Part shown: piece after piece, positions 51,678 to 61,002 of the stretch
Layout: each line of letters starts with the position of its first letter
Position numbering within the stretch: the stretch's first letter is position 1
Assembly (NCBI GenBank): GCA_964517135.1
Contig: CAZFBA010000010.1
Location: 45,097 to 109,096, forward strand
Direction of reading: 5' to 3'
Source: CAZFBA01 sp964517135
GTDB taxonomy: Bacteria > Cyanobacteriota > Vampirovibrionia > JBFMGH01
Length of the DNA: 64,000 bases
Position numbers and translations under genes: made by a program
The notes under the pieces: model-generated
Seen by the model: only the letters and a program-made list of their open reading frames with translations
What the model was told of the DNA's origin: nothing
Databases searched by the model: none

Positions 51678-53302
51678 TGATTTACTCCTGTGACAAGATT
51701 ATTAGGTATTGCAGTTACCATCTTTGTTTTAGCTTGAATCATATCAGTTAAAGTAGGTTCAAAAGTATATGTTATAAGTCTGGGATAGATCCCAAATGCT
51801 ATAATAGCTAAAGAGAGAAGACTTAAAACGACAATTTCCTGATATTTAGCATATGACATAGATGTATCAGATAGTTCTTTCCATTTTTCAAACATCGGGC
51901 CAAATAAAACTTTCTCAATAAGGACTAACATATAGATAGCCGTAATAATGATACCGAGAATGCCCAGTATTGCAAAGAATTGAATCGATAATGGCAATTG
52001 CAATCCAAACAGAGGGAAGGTATTAAACGATGTAGATATGAAAGCACCGTAAAAAACTAGCGTTTCAGCTGCAAAAGCAACCAGTAAAGGTAACCCCAAA
52101 CCTGCAAGGGCAATCAGGATAAAATAGCCAGATAATACAGGCAGCTGGTGAGCTAGTCCACCCAGTTTTTCCATATTTCTAGTATGTGTTCTTATATAAA
52201 TGGTTCCTACAAGCATGAAGAGACCGGCTGAAATAAACCCGTGGGCCAACATCTGGAACATAGCTCCATTCAACCCCGGGCTGTTCAAAGCGGCTATTCC
52301 AAGTAGAACAATACCCATGTGAGAAACAGAGCTATAAGCAACCAGTTTCTTCATATCTGTCTGGCTTAAAGCAACCATACCTGCATAAAGAATATTTATT
52401 ACAGCGAGAAGTGCCAGAATTGGCGCAAATATTTTTAATGCTTCCGGCAAAAACCCTACATTAAACCTTATAAGACCGTATGCACCCATCTTTAAGAGCA
52501 CACCAGCAAGAATCATACTGATAGGTGTTGGGGCGTCCACGTGAGCATCAGGTAACCAGGTATGAAGCGGTACAACTGGCAACTTGACTGAGAAGCCAAT
52601 AAGAAAACCGGTAAACGCTAACACCTGAATCATTAATGGATAAGCAGCATATTGTCCCAGGACCTGCATATCGAATGTGAGATTTCCTGTGTGATTGAAG
52701 TGAACAACATAAATAAGCAAGATTGCAGCCAGCATAAATACGCTTCCAGTAAGAGTATACAGGACAAACTTAATAGCAGAATATTGAGCCCTGCCTGTGC
52801 CCCAGATTGCAATCAAAAAATACATAGGTATTAGTTCAAGTTCCCAGAATAAGAAGAATAAGAACAGGTCTTGGGCGCAAAAAACACCTATTATTGCTGT
52901 TGTTAGTATCAATACCATTGAATAGTATAATTTATGTCTTTTAATAATATGATCTTTGCTGGCATGAAGGGCCATCAGATTTATAAAAGCTGTCAGAATA
53001 ACCAGTGGGAGGGAAAGTCCGTCTAGGCCAACTATGTAGTTAATACCAAGCGGGCTAATCCATTCCAGATTAGAAACAGGCCATCTCCACTCATCAACAA
53101 ACTGTAACCCTGAATTAGGGTCGAATGCTACAAGAAATAATAATGTATAAATAAGAAACAGCCAGCCAAACCATTGAGCTGTTCTCCTTATAATTTTGCT
53201 ATCGTTAGGAAACCAGGGTGACCCTATAATAAGAGCCAGTATAGTTGGTAAAAATATTAAAGCTGATACTGATAAAATATGTGATTGCTCAATTATGTTC
53301 AA
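51671..53302 (-). CDS. nuoM: Complex I subunit M
   Basis: 543-residue antiporter-like subunit. Family motifs: YIVGLDGLSLPLVILTAFI near 88, LFFLFWELELIPMYFLIAIWG near 147 with the conserved helix-5 Glu, KLPVVPLHTWLPDAHVDAPTPISMILAGVLLKMGAYGLIR near 240, and VAYSSVSHMGIVLLGIA near 330. Start is TTG at 53302 with AGAGGA eight bases upstream. Gap to nuoL 12 bases, overlap with nuoN 7. Confidence 0.96.
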   Translation of the reverse strand: MNIIEQSHILSVSALIFLPTILALIIGSPWFPNDSKIIRRTAQWFGWLFLIYTLLFLVAFDPNSGLQFVDEWRWPVSNLEWISPLGINYIVGLDGLSLPLVILTAFINLMALHASKDHIIKRHKLYYSMVLILTTAIIGVFCAQDLFLFFLFWELELIPMYFLIAIWGTGRAQYSAIKFVLYTLTGSVFMLAAILLIYVVHFNHTGNLTFDMQVLGQYAAYPLMIQVLAFTGFLIGFSVKLPVVPLHTWLPDAHVDAPTPISMILAGVLLKMGAYGLIRFNVGFLPEALKIFAPILALLAVINILYAGMVALSQTDMKKLVAYSSVSHMGIVLLGIAALNSPGLNGAMFQMLAHGFISAGLFMLVGTIYIRTHTRNMEKLGGLAHQLPVLSGYFILIALAGLGLPLLVAFAAETLVFYGAFISTSFNTFPLFGLQLPLSIQFFAILGILGIIITAIYMLVLIEKVLFGPMFEKWKELSDTSMSYAKYQEIVVLSLLSLAIIAFGIYPRLITYTFEPTLTDMIQAKTKMVTAIPNNLVTGVNQW

Positions 53303-53314
53303 TGTTTTATCCTC

Positions 53315-55309
53315 TTAAATAAATGAATAGATAACTAACAATATCGCAATAATTACCAAACCAGTGTACATAACTAATGCAGAAAATTGTACCTTACCAT
53401 TTTGAATGTATTTAAAGGTTGCCCCGAGTTCTTTTGTTATCTGGGCAATCATATTAACAAGTTCATCGATTATATACCTATCAAACAGTGCACAAACACC
53501 GGATGTTAGTATAAACACTCTGTTTGTAAACCAGCCATAGACATCATCAAAGTACCATTTATTAAAGGATAACTTGTAGTATAGCTGATAACGTTCTTTA
53601 ATAGCAGAAGGTTCACCGGTTTTAAACCTTGCCCAGTAAAGGGCAACAGCACCGGCAAGTCCGGCAAAAGCTATTAATAATGATAATAAGATAGTGATAA
53701 TATCCAGATGATGGGGTATATGATTGATATAATAGACATATTCTGAAAAATCAGGAAGTTTTGCAATGCCCAAGTTTAATCCACTGAATGCAAATCCCAG
53801 AATAGCTGCTGGTATTGCCAGAATTATTAGAGGATATGTCATAACCCTCGGAGCTTCATGGGGTTTAGCATGACCCTTATAGTCGCCTTCAAAGGTCATA
53901 AAGTATGATCTAAACATATAAAAAGCAGTAATACCGGCACTTATAAATGCTATTAAAAATAGACAGAAAGCATTCAGGCTGAATTCACCTTCACCGCTTA
54001 ATATTTTTTCAAAAGCAGCACCAATAATCATATCTTTTGACCAGAATCCGCTCAAGAGTATTCCACTAATAGAAACAGCACCTATCAGGAAAGTCCAGGC
54101 AGTTATGGGCATATGTTTTCTCAGTCCACCCATAAATCTCATATCCTGTTCTCCGCTGAGGCCGTGAATAATTGCACCTGAGCACAGGAAAAGCATAGCT
54201 TTAAAGTAGGCATGGGTCGTAAGGTGGAATAAACCAGCAGAATAAGCTCCCAGCCCCATTGCCATAATCATATATCCAAGCTGGCTGCAAGTAGAATAAG
54301 CCAGAACACGTTTAATATCAACCTGTGTGACAGCTATAGTTGCTGTTATGAATACGGTAATTGCCCCAATCCAGGCAATAAAGTTTAAAGCTGCTGGAGA
54401 AGCTTCAAAAATAGGGTATACACGGGCAACAAGATAAACACCAGCAGCTACCATTGTTGCAGCGTGTATTAAAGCACTGATAGGCGTAGGGCCTTCCATG
54501 GCATCAGGCAGCCAGGTATGCAACGGAAACTGGGCACTTTTAGCTATAGCACCAAAGAATATACAAATTGCAATGATAGCAAAAACTACTGGGCCTGCTG
54601 CTATAAGCACTTCACCCACAGCACTTCCCAGATGAGTAAAAGATAAAAAGGTAATATTTGCACTTACCCAGTATTGATAACTGAAATACAGGAACCCAAC
54701 AATACCAATAAGAAGCAGGCTATCTCCAATACGATTCATCACAAAAGCCTTTTTAGCGGCTTTGGCGGCAGAAGGACGATCCAGCCAGAAACCAATCAAA
54801 AGATAGCTGCACAATCCTACGAGTTCCCAGAAGATGTAAATTTGAAACAGGTTTGTACTTAATACCAGCCCAATCATTGAGAAGTTGAACAGGGCAAGAT
54901 AAGCGAAAAACTTCCTATAACCGGGATCATGCTCCATGTATCCCATTGTATAAACCTGAATGAGCAGACTAACTGAGGTTACTACCAGTAATAGCGTAAC
55001 ACTAAGGTTATCAACCAGCCATCCAAATGACAATTTAAAAGTACCAGCTGTCAACCAGTTGAAGTTGTATTCATAGAGAGGGTTATTTATACCCAATGTA
55101 CCTAAAAACAAGATAAATGCTTGAATTAATCCCAGTGAGGTTGCTCCAATAACTAGATAGGCTGTTAATTCTTTTTTAGGGAATATACATGTATACTCCA
55201 GACGTTCACAAACACGATCAAGTATAATCAAGATAAATGCCAATAAAGGCAAAAGAGCAATTAGCCAGGCATTTTCATAAGAAAACTTAAGTATTTCAGT
55301 CCAGTCCAT
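53315..55309 (-). CDS. nuoL: Complex I subunit L
   Basis: 664 residues with about sixteen helices. VSLLIQVYTMGYMEHDPGYRKFFAYL near 112, IYIFWELVGLCSYLLIGFW near 157 (Glu), SAQFPLHTWLPDAMEGPTPISALIHAATMVAAGVYLVAR near 260, and VDIKRVLAYSTCSQLGYM near 330 are diagnostic. The C-terminal 150 residues include the long lateral helix and its anchor. AAGGGTGA precedes the ATG. Gap to nuoK 10 bases. Confidence 0.97.
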   Translation of the reverse strand: MDWTEILKFSYENAWLIALLPLLAFILIILDRVCERLEYTCIFPKKELTAYLVIGATSLGLIQAFILFLGTLGINNPLYEYNFNWLTAGTFKLSFGWLVDNLSVTLLLVVTSVSLLIQVYTMGYMEHDPGYRKFFAYLALFNFSMIGLVLSTNLFQIYIFWELVGLCSYLLIGFWLDRPSAAKAAKKAFVMNRIGDSLLLIGIVGFLYFSYQYWVSANITFLSFTHLGSAVGEVLIAAGPVVFAIIAICIFFGAIAKSAQFPLHTWLPDAMEGPTPISALIHAATMVAAGVYLVARVYPIFEASPAALNFIAWIGAITVFITATIAVTQVDIKRVLAYSTCSQLGYMIMAMGLGAYSAGLFHLTTHAYFKAMLFLCSGAIIHGLSGEQDMRFMGGLRKHMPITAWTFLIGAVSISGILLSGFWSKDMIIGAAFEKILSGEGEFSLNAFCLFLIAFISAGITAFYMFRSYFMTFEGDYKGHAKPHEAPRVMTYPLIILAIPAAILGFAFSGLNLGIAKLPDFSEYVYYINHIPHHLDIITILLSLLIAFAGLAGAVALYWARFKTGEPSAIKERYQLYYKLSFNKWYFDDVYGWFTNRVFILTSGVCALFDRYIIDELVNMIAQITKELGATFKYIQNGKVQFSALVMYTGLVIIAILLVIYSFI

Positions 55310-55319
55310 AGGTCACCCT

Positions 55320-55640
55320 TTACCATTTAAGTATATCAAATTTCTCCATATCAACGGTTTTTCTATTGCGATAGATAGAAAGAACGATTGCAAAAGCAAC
55401 AGCGGCTTCAGCAGCAGCTACAGCCATGATGAATATTGCAAAAACCGCACCTCTGATAAAATCTGGATCAGAGAAATTGGCAAATGCTACCATGTTAATA
55501 TTGACAGCATTTAGAATAAGTTCAACACACATAAGCAACCTGATTGCATTTCGGCAGGTGAAAATGCCATAAAGGCCTATTACAAATAGTATTGCAGCAA
55601 GTATAAGATAATGTGTTAAACCAGGATATAAGTATTCCAT
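55320..55640 (-). CDS. nuoK: Complex I subunit K
   Basis: 106 residues, three helices. ILFVIGLYGIFTCRNAIRLLMCVELILNAVNINMVAF contains the two membrane Glu-bearing helices in part (Glu in CVELILNAVN); the third helix has FIMAVAAAEAAVAFAIVLSIYR with its Glu. GAGGAAT before the ATG. It starts two bases after the nuoJ stop. Confidence 0.95.
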   Translation of the reverse strand: MEYLYPGLTHYLILAAILFVIGLYGIFTCRNAIRLLMCVELILNAVNINMVAFANFSDPDFIRGAVFAIFIMAVAAAEAAVAFAIVLSIYRNRKTVDMEKFDILKW

Positions 55641-55642
55641 AG

Positions 55643-56182
55643 TTATTCCTCTTCGAGTTCTTCTCTTTTTCTTCTGGCCAGTAATACAGCACCAACTATT
55701 GCCACAAGAAGCAGTATAGATACTATTTCAAAAGGTAAGACATAATGGGTAAACAAAGTCTTTCCAATGATACCTGATGTACCTTCATGGGCTATTCTTT
55801 CAACTGTAAGGTTGCTGGGGGTTTGTCTTAAAAAAGGTTCGGTAAATATTACCATAAAAAAGCTAAAAGCAAGGAAAAAGCACGTAATCAGAGATATTAT
55901 AGCACGTGGACGTTTGAAAAGAGTCTCTTGCTTTGAAGCAGGGTTAGTAAGCATTATGGCAAATATAATTATAATGGCTATTCCAACAGAATATACAAGT
56001 ATTTGTGCCATTGCAACAAAGTCAGAATTCAGCAATAAGAAAAGCCCTGCAATGCTTAAAAAAGTTAAAAGCAGCAATAATGCGCTATTTACGATTGTTT
56101 TGTTAAAAACAACACCCATTGCTCCGGCAATACAGAATATTGCAAGCACATAAAATGCAATTGTAACAAGTATATCTTCCAT
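55643..56182 (-). CDS. nuoJ: Complex I subunit J
   Basis: 179 residues, five helices (FYVLAIFCIAGAMGVVFNKTIVNSALLLLLTFLSIAGLFLLL at the N-terminus; QILVYSVGIAIIIIFAIML mid-protein, the conserved QILVYVGAI-like segment that acts in redox coupling). Tail basic/acidic (RRKREELEEE). Its ATG shares a base with the nuoI stop (TAATG). Confidence 0.95.
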   Translation of the reverse strand: MEDILVTIAFYVLAIFCIAGAMGVVFNKTIVNSALLLLLTFLSIAGLFLLLNSDFVAMAQILVYSVGIAIIIIFAIMLTNPASKQETLFKRPRAIISLITCFFLAFSFFMVIFTEPFLRQTPSNLTVERIAHEGTSGIIGKTLFTHYVLPFEIVSILLLVAIVGAVLLARRKREELEEE

Positions 56183-56706
56183 TAAGAGTTCCCTTCTTTA
56201 TGTAATTTGCGCCACTCTTCTGATTCTTCAGGAGATAGCAAGAACATTTCTTTGGTGTAAACAAGAGATTCACGGGAATAATCAGCGTAATCAAAAACGT
56301 GTGTAAAAACCAGACAATTAACAGGGCATACTTCAACGCAATTGCCGCATAATATACAGCGTCCCATGTCGATTGTATGTTTATCTACAACGACTTTTGA
56401 CTTACCATCAGGTGTTTCTTCTTTGTGAGTTTCCATTACAATAAGATCCATGCAGGGGCAAACCCTTGTACACATTTTGCAGCCGACACACATTTCACTG
56501 CCATCCGGTTTTCTAAGCAAAGCAAGACGTCCTTTAAACCTTTCTGACAGGTCTGGTCTTACTTCAGGATATTCTATAGTTACTGATGGTCTAAAAGCGT
56601 GAACCATAACAGTTGACATGCCACGAATTATTTCTGTTACTGGTTCTACTAATGTATTATTCCCCAGGTTGCATACTTTATTTATTGTTTTCATTACTGG
56701 ATGCAT
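56182..56706 (-). CDS. nuoI: Complex I subunit I, two [4Fe-4S] clusters
   Basis: 174 residues. Two ferredoxin motifs: C73VGC76KMC79TRVC83P and C117ILC120GNC123VEVC127P, which hold clusters N6a and N6b. They take electrons toward NuoB. The N-terminal amphipathic region (GNNTLVEPVTEIIRGMSTVM) and RPSVTIEYPEVRPDLSERFKGR agree with the family. AAGGAAA before the ATG. It is translationally coupled to nuoJ. Confidence 0.96.
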   Translation of the reverse strand: MHPVMKTINKVCNLGNNTLVEPVTEIIRGMSTVMVHAFRPSVTIEYPEVRPDLSERFKGRLALLRKPDGSEMCVGCKMCTRVCPCMDLIVMETHKEETPDGKSKVVVDKHTIDMGRCILCGNCVEVCPVNCLVFTHVFDYADYSRESLVYTKEMFLLSPEESEEWRKLHKEGNS

Positions 56707-56717
56707 TGATTATTTCC

Positions 56718-57953
56718 TTAAGTCATACTTCTATAGATAAATTCTTTGATAATGGTTACTACAAGCAGGTTTATCAGTGCCAGAGGAAGCAAAAACTTCC
56801 AGCAGAAAGCCATCATCTGATCTGCTCTGAGTCGGGGCAATGTAGCTCTGATCCACATTGCAATAAAGATGAAAAGCCATACTTTCAGGGTAAACCATGC
56901 TGCTTGTTCAAGGTGAAGCATTGTGTTTATTACCTGATCATTAATAAAAGGCAAACCTGATAGAGATGGCATAATTGATAATAAGATGTTAACGATATAA
57001 TCATTAAATATTGGTAGATATCCACCCAGAAAAAGTATAACAGTAAGAGAAGCAATGACAAACAGTGCAGCATATTCTGCCATAAAGAACATAGCAAACT
57101 TAATGCCGGAATATTCTGTAGAATAACCGCTTACGAGTTCACTTTCTGCTTCAGGGAGGTCAAAAGGAATACGATTTGATTCAGCAATAGCGCATATAAA
57201 AAAGACAATAAAACCTATAAAACCAGCGATACAGTTATAGTACCAGAGGTTCCAGTTCAAAAGTGTTACCAGAATAACCTTAAAAGGTTCAAGAATAGCA
57301 CCTATACCAATATTAGAGAAAAAACCATTAATTACAATAAATATTGACTCTCCTGAGTGAAGATTGCTTTTTTGTGTAGCGATAATCTCACTGAGGTTCA
57401 TAGTTCCTGCAAGAACAACAACCCCTATAGCAGCTATAATGAGCGGTATTTCATAACTGATTGCCTGTGCTGCACTTCTTATGCCTCCTATCAGAGAATA
57501 TTTATTATTGCTTGCCCATCCGGCTAGAAGAAGCCCTATTGTGCTTATTGAAGATATAGCAAGGACAAATAAAAGGCTAACTGCAATGTTCGTAGGTACC
57601 AGTGCTTTTGTGTATGGAATAACAGCAAAAACAGTCAGTGTTGAAGCCATAACAATAACAGGGGCAAGCGTAAACAACACTTTATTGCTACCTTTGGCCA
57701 TTATATCTTCTTTAAACATAATTTTAATACCGTCAGCGATTGTTTGCAGGGCTCCATCATAACCAACACGATTGGGTCCTTTTCTAACTGTAAGGAGTGC
57801 CAGAACTCTTCTTTCCATGAGGACCAGTACTACAACACCAAAAAACATTGCTACAAACAGGATAGCTGCAAAAAGGAATGCTGGCCACATTAATGTTGAG
57901 AACCACTGCGGTATACCTATATTTTCAAGTAAAGTGACATAAGATTGATACAT
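56718..57953 (-). CDS. nuoH: Complex I subunit H
   Basis: 411 residues, eight or more helices. LMERRVLALLTVRKGPNRVGYDGALQTIADGIKIMFKED near 48-86 and AIAESNRIPFDLPEAESELVSGYSTEYSGIKFAMFFMAEYA near 265-305 are diagnostic; the latter carries the quinone-side Glu residues. It forms the quinone channel with NuoB and NuoD. Its ATG shares a base with the nuoD stop. Confidence 0.97.
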   Translation of the reverse strand: MYQSYVTLLENIGIPQWFSTLMWPAFLFAAILFVAMFFGVVVLVLMERRVLALLTVRKGPNRVGYDGALQTIADGIKIMFKEDIMAKGSNKVLFTLAPVIVMASTLTVFAVIPYTKALVPTNIAVSLLFVLAISSISTIGLLLAGWASNNKYSLIGGIRSAAQAISYEIPLIIAAIGVVVLAGTMNLSEIIATQKSNLHSGESIFIVINGFFSNIGIGAILEPFKVILVTLLNWNLWYYNCIAGFIGFIVFFICAIAESNRIPFDLPEAESELVSGYSTEYSGIKFAMFFMAEYAALFVIASLTVILFLGGYLPIFNDYIVNILLSIMPSLSGLPFINDQVINTMLHLEQAAWFTLKVWLFIFIAMWIRATLPRLRADQMMAFCWKFLLPLALINLLVVTIIKEFIYRSMT

Positions 57954-59143
57954 TATCTGTCTACCTCGGGTAATACAACGTCCAGACTGGCAAATATTGG
58001 CATTAAATCTGCATACATATGATCTTTAATTAGCTCGGGGAGAATATGAACAGAAGAAAAGGAACCTGTACGCCATTTGCATCTGTAAGGTTTGCTGGTT
58101 CCATCACTAATAACATAGCAGGAAAGAATACCTCTTGGGGCTTCTACCATTGCCATGACTTCGCCCGCTGGAGGTTTAAAGGCAACCGAATTTATCTTTT
58201 TACCCTGTATTCTGGTATCAAAGCCACAAACTTCGCATTCATCTTTCTTGCAATTACACTTTTTACGATTTTCAATGAGTTCTTCTGTTGGCCCACCTGG
58301 TAACTGGTCTAATGCAGTTTTAATCATCTGAACAGATTCGTGCATTTCAGTTATTCTAACTTTATACCTCTCGTAAGTATCTCCTTTTACGCCGAGAGCA
58401 ACATTGAAAGGTATTTCTCTGTAAACTGAATAGGGATTAGTTTTTCTTAGATCCAGTTTAACACCGCTGGCTCTTATATTTGGCCCTGTCAAACCATAGC
58501 TTATACCCTCTTCAGGAGTTATAATACCCTGGTCGACTGTTCTGGCAAGAACAATAGGGTTTTTAGATATAATTGCTTCGTATTCATCAATATACTCCGG
58601 GAATTCATCACAAAAAGCCCTGACTCTATTAATCCACCCGGGTGGTATATCATCTTTAATGCCGCCAAATCTGAAGGAATGATACATCATTCGGGCACCG
58701 GTTAGTTCTTCCAGAAGTTTGAGTACTTTTTCCCGATCCCTAAAGCAATAAAATAGAGGGCTTGTTGCGCCCATATCTAAAAGTAAGGAACTAAAAAAGA
58801 TCAGGTGAGAAGCGATTCTATTGAGTTCCATGGCAATAAGTCTAATATATTCAGCACGTTTCGGAACTTTAATGCCCGCAATGCTTTCAACCGCATAGCA
58901 TAGAACGATAAGACAAAATGCACTGGAAACATAATCAATACGGTCAACCATTGGCAGATAGTTGAAGTATGGACGACTTTCTGCAAGTTTATCGTATCCA
59001 CGGTGAAGATAGCCTATGACAGGTTCTGCATTAACTATTATCTCTCCATTTAAGGTCATTTTGAGCCTTAAAACACCGTGTGTAGCAGGGTGCTGGGGGC
59101 CGACATTCAGGTTAAGATAATCTGTTTTAAAGTCTTCTTGCAT
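57953..59143 (-). CDS. nuoD: Complex I subunit D, with a four-Cys insertion
   Basis: 396 residues from the ATG at 59143, which overlaps the nuoC stop as TAATG; an ATG at 59158 is possible. LNVGPQHPATHGVLRL near 12 (quinone-site His), and IGYLHRGYDKLAESRPYFNYLPMVDRIDYVS near 43 are family marks. Before the C-terminal EAPRG-YVISDG core lies an unusual stretch, KKCNCKKDECEVCGFDTRI, with Cys296, 298, 303 and 306 (C-x-C-x4-C-x2-C; 58226-58258). Family members normally have no cysteine cluster there. The last residues read PEVDR where GEVDR/GEIDR is usual. Confidence 0.95.
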   Translation of the reverse strand: MQEDFKTDYLNLNVGPQHPATHGVLRLKMTLNGEIIVNAEPVIGYLHRGYDKLAESRPYFNYLPMVDRIDYVSSAFCLIVLCYAVESIAGIKVPKRAEYIRLIAMELNRIASHLIFFSSLLLDMGATSPLFYCFRDREKVLKLLEELTGARMMYHSFRFGGIKDDIPPGWINRVRAFCDEFPEYIDEYEAIISKNPIVLARTVDQGIITPEEGISYGLTGPNIRASGVKLDLRKTNPYSVYREIPFNVALGVKGDTYERYKVRITEMHESVQMIKTALDQLPGGPTEELIENRKKCNCKKDECEVCGFDTRIQGKKINSVAFKPPAGEVMAMVEAPRGILSCYVISDGTSKPYRCKWRTGSFSSVHILPELIKDHMYADLMPIFASLDVVLPEVDR

Positions 59144-59655
59144 TATCGTTCGTTCCATATTAATCGCTCATCATCAAGTACATAGTCTTTTCTGAGGGGA
59201 TAACCCTTCCAGTCTGCTGGTAATAAAATTCGTTGAAGATCAGGATGATCTGTATAGGTAATACCCATAAGGTCATAAGCTTCTCTTTCGTGCCAATCAG
59301 CAGTCTTCCAGATTGATGATACTGAAGGCAGTTCTGGCCTTTCTCTTGGCACCTGAACTTTAAGAACAAGCATATGATGATAACTGGTTGAATACAGGTG
59401 ATATATAGATTCAAACAGGTTATCTTTTATTTTATCTACAGCACTTACAGATACCAGCAGGTCAAAAAGGCAACTTTTATCATCTTTTAATAACCTTGAT
59501 GCCTGTAAAAGCTCTTTTTTATTTAACAATACTGTTTCAACGGTATTGGTTGCTTCAGGTAAAGGCTCAACATGAATACCTTTTTCCCTGAGAAAAACAC
59601 CAAATCGTTTTAGTGTTAAGGGTTCAGTCTGATTTTTGTTTTGCTCATCTGACAC
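59143..59655 (-). CDS. nuoC: Complex I subunit C
   Basis: 170 residues, peripheral arm. VSSIWKTADWHEREAYDLMGITYTDHPDLQRILLPADWKGYPLRKDY (about 110-157) is the family signature. Start GTG at 59655 with GAGGT eight bases upstream. Its stop overlaps the nuoD start. Separate from nuoD, not fused. Confidence 0.94.
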   Translation of the reverse strand: MSDEQNKNQTEPLTLKRFGVFLREKGIHVEPLPEATNTVETVLLNKKELLQASRLLKDDKSCLFDLLVSVSAVDKIKDNLFESIYHLYSTSYHHMLVLKVQVPRERPELPSVSSIWKTADWHEREAYDLMGITYTDHPDLQRILLPADWKGYPLRKDYVLDDERLIWNER

Positions 59656-59673
59656 AATTGATACCTCAAGATG

Positions 59674-60297
59674 TTAAGCTTCACGTTTCAATGGTATTTT
59701 AGACAGGTCATAGCCGTCTTTTTGCACACCCCAATGGATTATTTCTAGCCCTGAAACAGGGTAAACTATTTCACTATCTTCTGCAGGGAGCTTTACTCTG
59801 GGTTTATGTGCTTCAAGATATTGTTTTCTTTCAAGCAGTGTCTCTTTTTTAATTTTCTTTTGAAGTTGTATGATAGAATCCAGAAGGGCTTCAGGTCTTG
59901 GTGGGCAGCCAGGCAAGTATACATCAACTGGTATAAGCCTGTCAACACCTCTTACTACTGAATAAGAGTCATTTTCATACATTCCGCCAGTAATAGTGCA
60001 GGCACCCATTGCTATAACGTATTTAGGTTCAGCAATTTGTTCATATAGTCTGACAACAGCCGGGGCCATTTTATGAGTAATGGTACCTGCTGTAATCATT
60101 AGGTCAGATTGCCGGGGAGTAGCTCTGTATACTTCAGCGCCAAAACGGGCTATATCGAAGTGAGAGGCACCCGTTGCCATCATTTCAATAGCACAGCAGG
60201 ATGTTGCAAAAGTTAAAGGCCAGATTGAGTTTGCTCTTGCCCAGTTATAGAAAAAGTCTACAGTAGTTACTATTATTTTTAGTCCATTTATTCCCAC
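59674..60297 (-). CDS. nuoB: Complex I subunit B, cluster N2
   Basis: About 207 residues. Family motifs: WPLTFATSCCAIEMM with the paired Cys (34 and 35 in this numbering), ADLMITAGT-like SDLMITAGTITHKM, VIAMGACTITGGMY and VDVYLPGCPPRPEALL, the four Cys that bind N2. Start is uncertain: GTG at 60297 has AAGGTG nine bases upstream and overlaps nuoA by ten bases; the GTG at 60318 adds seven residues. A basic/acidic tail of about 40 residues (KKETLLERKQYLEAHKPRVK) extends past the core. Confidence 0.94.
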   Translation of the reverse strand: MGINGLKIIVTTVDFFYNWARANSIWPLTFATSCCAIEMMATGASHFDIARFGAEVYRATPRQSDLMITAGTITHKMAPAVVRLYEQIAEPKYVIAMGACTITGGMYENDSYSVVRGVDRLIPVDVYLPGCPPRPEALLDSIIQLQKKIKKETLLERKQYLEAHKPRVKLPAEDSEIVYPVSGLEIIHWGVQKDGYDLSKIPLKREA

Positions 60298-60650
60298 TTC
60301 AGCACACCTTTTTTCCACGCATATATTAGACCTACAACGAGAATAATAACAAATACAAATGCTTCAATAGCTAGAATTGTATAGTTTATACGGTTATAAG
60401 CAATGGCCCACGGAAATAGAAAGATAGCTTCGATATCAAACAAGACAAACATCAGTGCATAAAGGTAATATTTGACATCAAACTGTATTCTTGCATCTCC
60501 AAATGGCTTCATTCCGCATTCGTATGTTGATTCTTTGGTCGTATTTGGGGCTTTCGCCTGTATAATATAAGAAGCAACCAGCAGAGCAACGACAAATGCT
60601 ATTGAAAATATTACAAAAGCTGCTATTATCCCGTATCCCTGTAATATCAT
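60288..60650 (-). CDS. nuoA: Complex I subunit A
   Basis: 120 residues, three helices. STYECGMKPFGDARIQFDVKYYLYALMFVLFDIEAIFLFPWA (about 41-82) is diagnostic and has the Cys and Asp/Glu of the quinone-cavity loop. AGGAG lies ten bases before the ATG. First gene of the operon nuoABCDHIJKLMN; nuoE, F and G are missing between D and H. Confidence 0.96.
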   Translation of the reverse strand: MILQGYGIIAAFVIFSIAFVVALLVASYIIQAKAPNTTKESTYECGMKPFGDARIQFDVKYYLYALMFVLFDIEAIFLFPWAIAYNRINYTILAIEAFVFVIILVVGLIYAWKKGVLKWE

Positions 60651-61002
60651 TAATTATTTACTCCTGATTAACGTCAAGCATATTTATAGGCCAACAAAAA
60701 CAAAAATACAATAGGTCTTACAGACAAATTAATGAAATAATATTTTGATAATGATGCTTAAAAAGTTGCCATATCAAGAAGTTTCTTGAAGTTAAAGGGT
60801 TCATTTCAAATAAATAGTCAAAAAAGACGGTAATTTATATATTGTATGCAGGGTATAGTAAATACTTTATAAAATCAAAAAAAATTAAATATTTGAAACA
60901 AATTATTAAAAATGTAGAGAACATTAACAATAACTTGCTAACATATCAAGACAACAAGAGGCTTTTAGCCTGTCAGGGTGTCATGTTTTCTTGTTTAAAA
61001 GA
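60651..61002. other. Intergenic region, 352 bp
   Basis: Between the end of the alpha/beta hydrolase gene and nuoA (both minus), so it should carry the nuo promoter. AT-rich; no hairpin or ORF that I can support. Confidence 0.5.
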
